From: an uncultured Mitsuokella sp.
GTDB taxonomy: Bacteria > Bacillota > Negativicutes > Selenomonadales > Selenomonadaceae
Reading direction: 5' to 3'
DNA: 14,227 nucleotides
NCBI GenBank assembly: GCA_900770895.1
Contig: CAAGMF010000085.1
Coordinates: 1 to 14,227, forward strand
The position numbers were made by a program, and so were the translations under genes. Below, in pieces: positions 13,250-14,227 of the stretch (position 1 is the stretch's first letter; the number at the start of each line of letters is the position of its first letter). The notes beneath the pieces were generated by a model, which worked only from the letters and a program-made list of their open reading frames with translations, was not told where the DNA came from and did not search any database.

Positions 13250-14227
13250 TCATTCTTTCCGGGGGAAGAAAAGCGCCAGTACCCGCTCGCTGCTCGGCCG
13301 GCCGATATAGGCGCCCACGAGGAAGAACACCAGCGAGACGGTGATGCCGATCGTGATCTGGTGCAGCCCCATGACTTTGAACCCGAGCGCCTGCGTCGCG
13401 CAGTAGGCGACCGTGCCCCCCGCCATGGAAAGGATAGCGCCGAGGCGGTTGGCCTTTTTCCAGAACAATCCCAGGAGCAGCGTCCAGAAGAACGCCGTCT
13501 CGAGGCCTCCGAACGCGAACATGTTGATGATCCAGATGAGGCTCGGCGGCGTCAAGGCGATGATGAACACGGCGACACCGATGACGGCCGTGACCGCCAT
13601 GGAAAGGATGCGCAGATGACGGGCCGTCACCTCGCGCCCCCGCTGCTGCTGATGATGCAGGTAGACGTCCTTTACCACGGCCGAGGAGGCGACGATGAGC
13701 AGGCCGGATATCGTCGATATCGAGGCGGCCAGCGGGCCGATGATCGCGAGACCCACGAGCGCCGGCGGCATGACGGCGACGATGGTGCGCGGGATGATGT
13801 AGTCGACACCGCCATAGCTCGCGAGGTCGCCCGTCAGCACTCCGTGCGCCATGATGCCGGTGAAATTGATGCCGATGTTCATGAAGCCGACCACGACCGT
13901 GCCGATGAGCATGGCCTGATGCAGGCTCGGGGTGTCTTTGTAGCTGATGCCGCGCACGACCGACTGCGGCAGCGCGATCGTGCAGATGCCGACAAGGATC
14001 CACTGCGTAAGGTAGAGGCCAACCGGCATGTGGCCGCCCGAGAGCGGCTCGAGCATCTCCGGATGGTTCAGATGGATGTTCTCCATGATGGCCGCATAGC
14101 CGCCGCCCGCCTCGAGCACGTAGTAGAGCAAGAGAGCGATGCCGACCATCATCATGATGGCGCAGCACGTGTCCGTGATGGCCACGGCACGGAAGCCGCC
14201 GATGCTCGTGTAGAGCACGACGACGAG
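13250..14227 (-). CDS. panF: Sodium:solute symporter, probably sodium/pantothenate (partial)
   Basis: This is the C-terminal part, about 325 residues, of a sodium-coupled transporter of the SSS family; the gene runs off the right edge of the window. At least eight hydrophobic segments are visible. The segment LYTSIGGFRAVAITD matches the conserved GGF region of the family. LPQSVVRGISYKDTPSLHQA closely resembles the PanF signature (AVRxISYKDSxxxHR), and PLAASISTISGLLIVASSAVVKDVY carries the sodium-site serine region. I therefore favour pantothenate as substrate. A GTG at 14218 could look like a start but reading stays open beyond it and family members have several more membrane segments upstream. 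The protein ends ALFFPRKE at 13250. No strong terminator follows, so transcription may continue into pfkA. Confidence 0.88.
   Translation of the reverse strand, partial: LVVVLYTSIGGFRAVAITDTCCAIMMMVGIALLLYYVLEAGGGYAAIMENIHLNHPEMLEPLSGGHMPVGLYLTQWILVGICTIALPQSVVRGISYKDTPSLHQAMLIGTVVVGFMNIGINFTGIMAHGVLTGDLASYGGVDYIIPRTIVAVMPPALVGLAIIGPLAASISTISGLLIVASSAVVKDVYLHHQQQRGREVTARHLRILSMAVTAVIGVAVFIIALTPPSLIWIINMFAFGGLETAFFWTLLLGLFWKKANRLGAILSMAGGTVAYCATQALGFKVMGLHQITIGITVSLVFFLVGAYIGRPSSERVLALFFPRKE

Noticed and set aside
13179..14168. A 329-codon frame on the minus strand overlapping the symporter in another phase
   Set aside because: His/Arg/Gly-rich and without membrane segments, while the other phase gives a clear SSS transporter.

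Overview
The window looks like chromosome of an anaerobic, fermentative member of the Negativicutes, most likely a Selenomonas- or Mitsuokella-like genome. This rests on gene content (class I hybrid-cluster protein, GlcNAc PTS, sodium-coupled pantothenate transporter), the GC-rich codon use of the core genes and the general look of the proteins. No rRNA or other phylogenetic marker is present, so this is inference.

Layout. (1) Positions 40-1680: hcp on the minus strand, with an extended -10 promoter and a GTAAC-N4-GTTAC palindrome centred at -41.5 from the predicted start of transcription. (2) Positions 1835-2018: an intergenic cluster of eight DnaA-box-like 9-mers, three of them perfect TTATCCACA. 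(3) Positions 2138-2515: a small protein of unknown function, followed by a very long hairpin terminator. (4) Positions 2638-5691: an accessory block on the minus strand, visibly less GC-rich than its surroundings. From its promoter it reads: DUF4869-type gene, omega-RNA region, iscB (RuvC+HNH RNA-guided nuclease of the IS200/IS605-associated OMEGA class), P-loop ATPase gene. I read it as a DUF4869/ATPase gene pair into whose gap an IscB element has inserted. (5) Positions 5972-7147: cyclopropane fatty acid synthase. (6) Positions 7402-11979: an amino-sugar locus on the plus strand made of a truncated RpiR-type regulator, a scrap of a second gene (perhaps a sugar kinase), nagB, nagE (PTS IICB), nagA and a separate PTS EIIA. 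(7) Positions 12125-13087 and 13250-14227: pfkA and a partial panF-like symporter, both on the minus strand.

How the genes work together. NagE and the EIIA import and phosphorylate GlcNAc. NagA deacetylates GlcNAc-6-P and NagB deaminates GlcN-6-P to fructose-6-P, which PfkA on the opposite strand commits to glycolysis. The regulator that should control the locus ends in the middle of its SIS domain, apparently at a deletion junction.

The most notable points are the intact-looking IscB with a putative omega-RNA inside a DUF4869/ATPase pair, the DnaA-box cluster away from any visible dnaA gene, the regulator/kinase deletion scar and the promoter architecture of hcp. No CRISPR array, tRNA or rRNA gene, tnpA transposase or prophage structural gene was seen.
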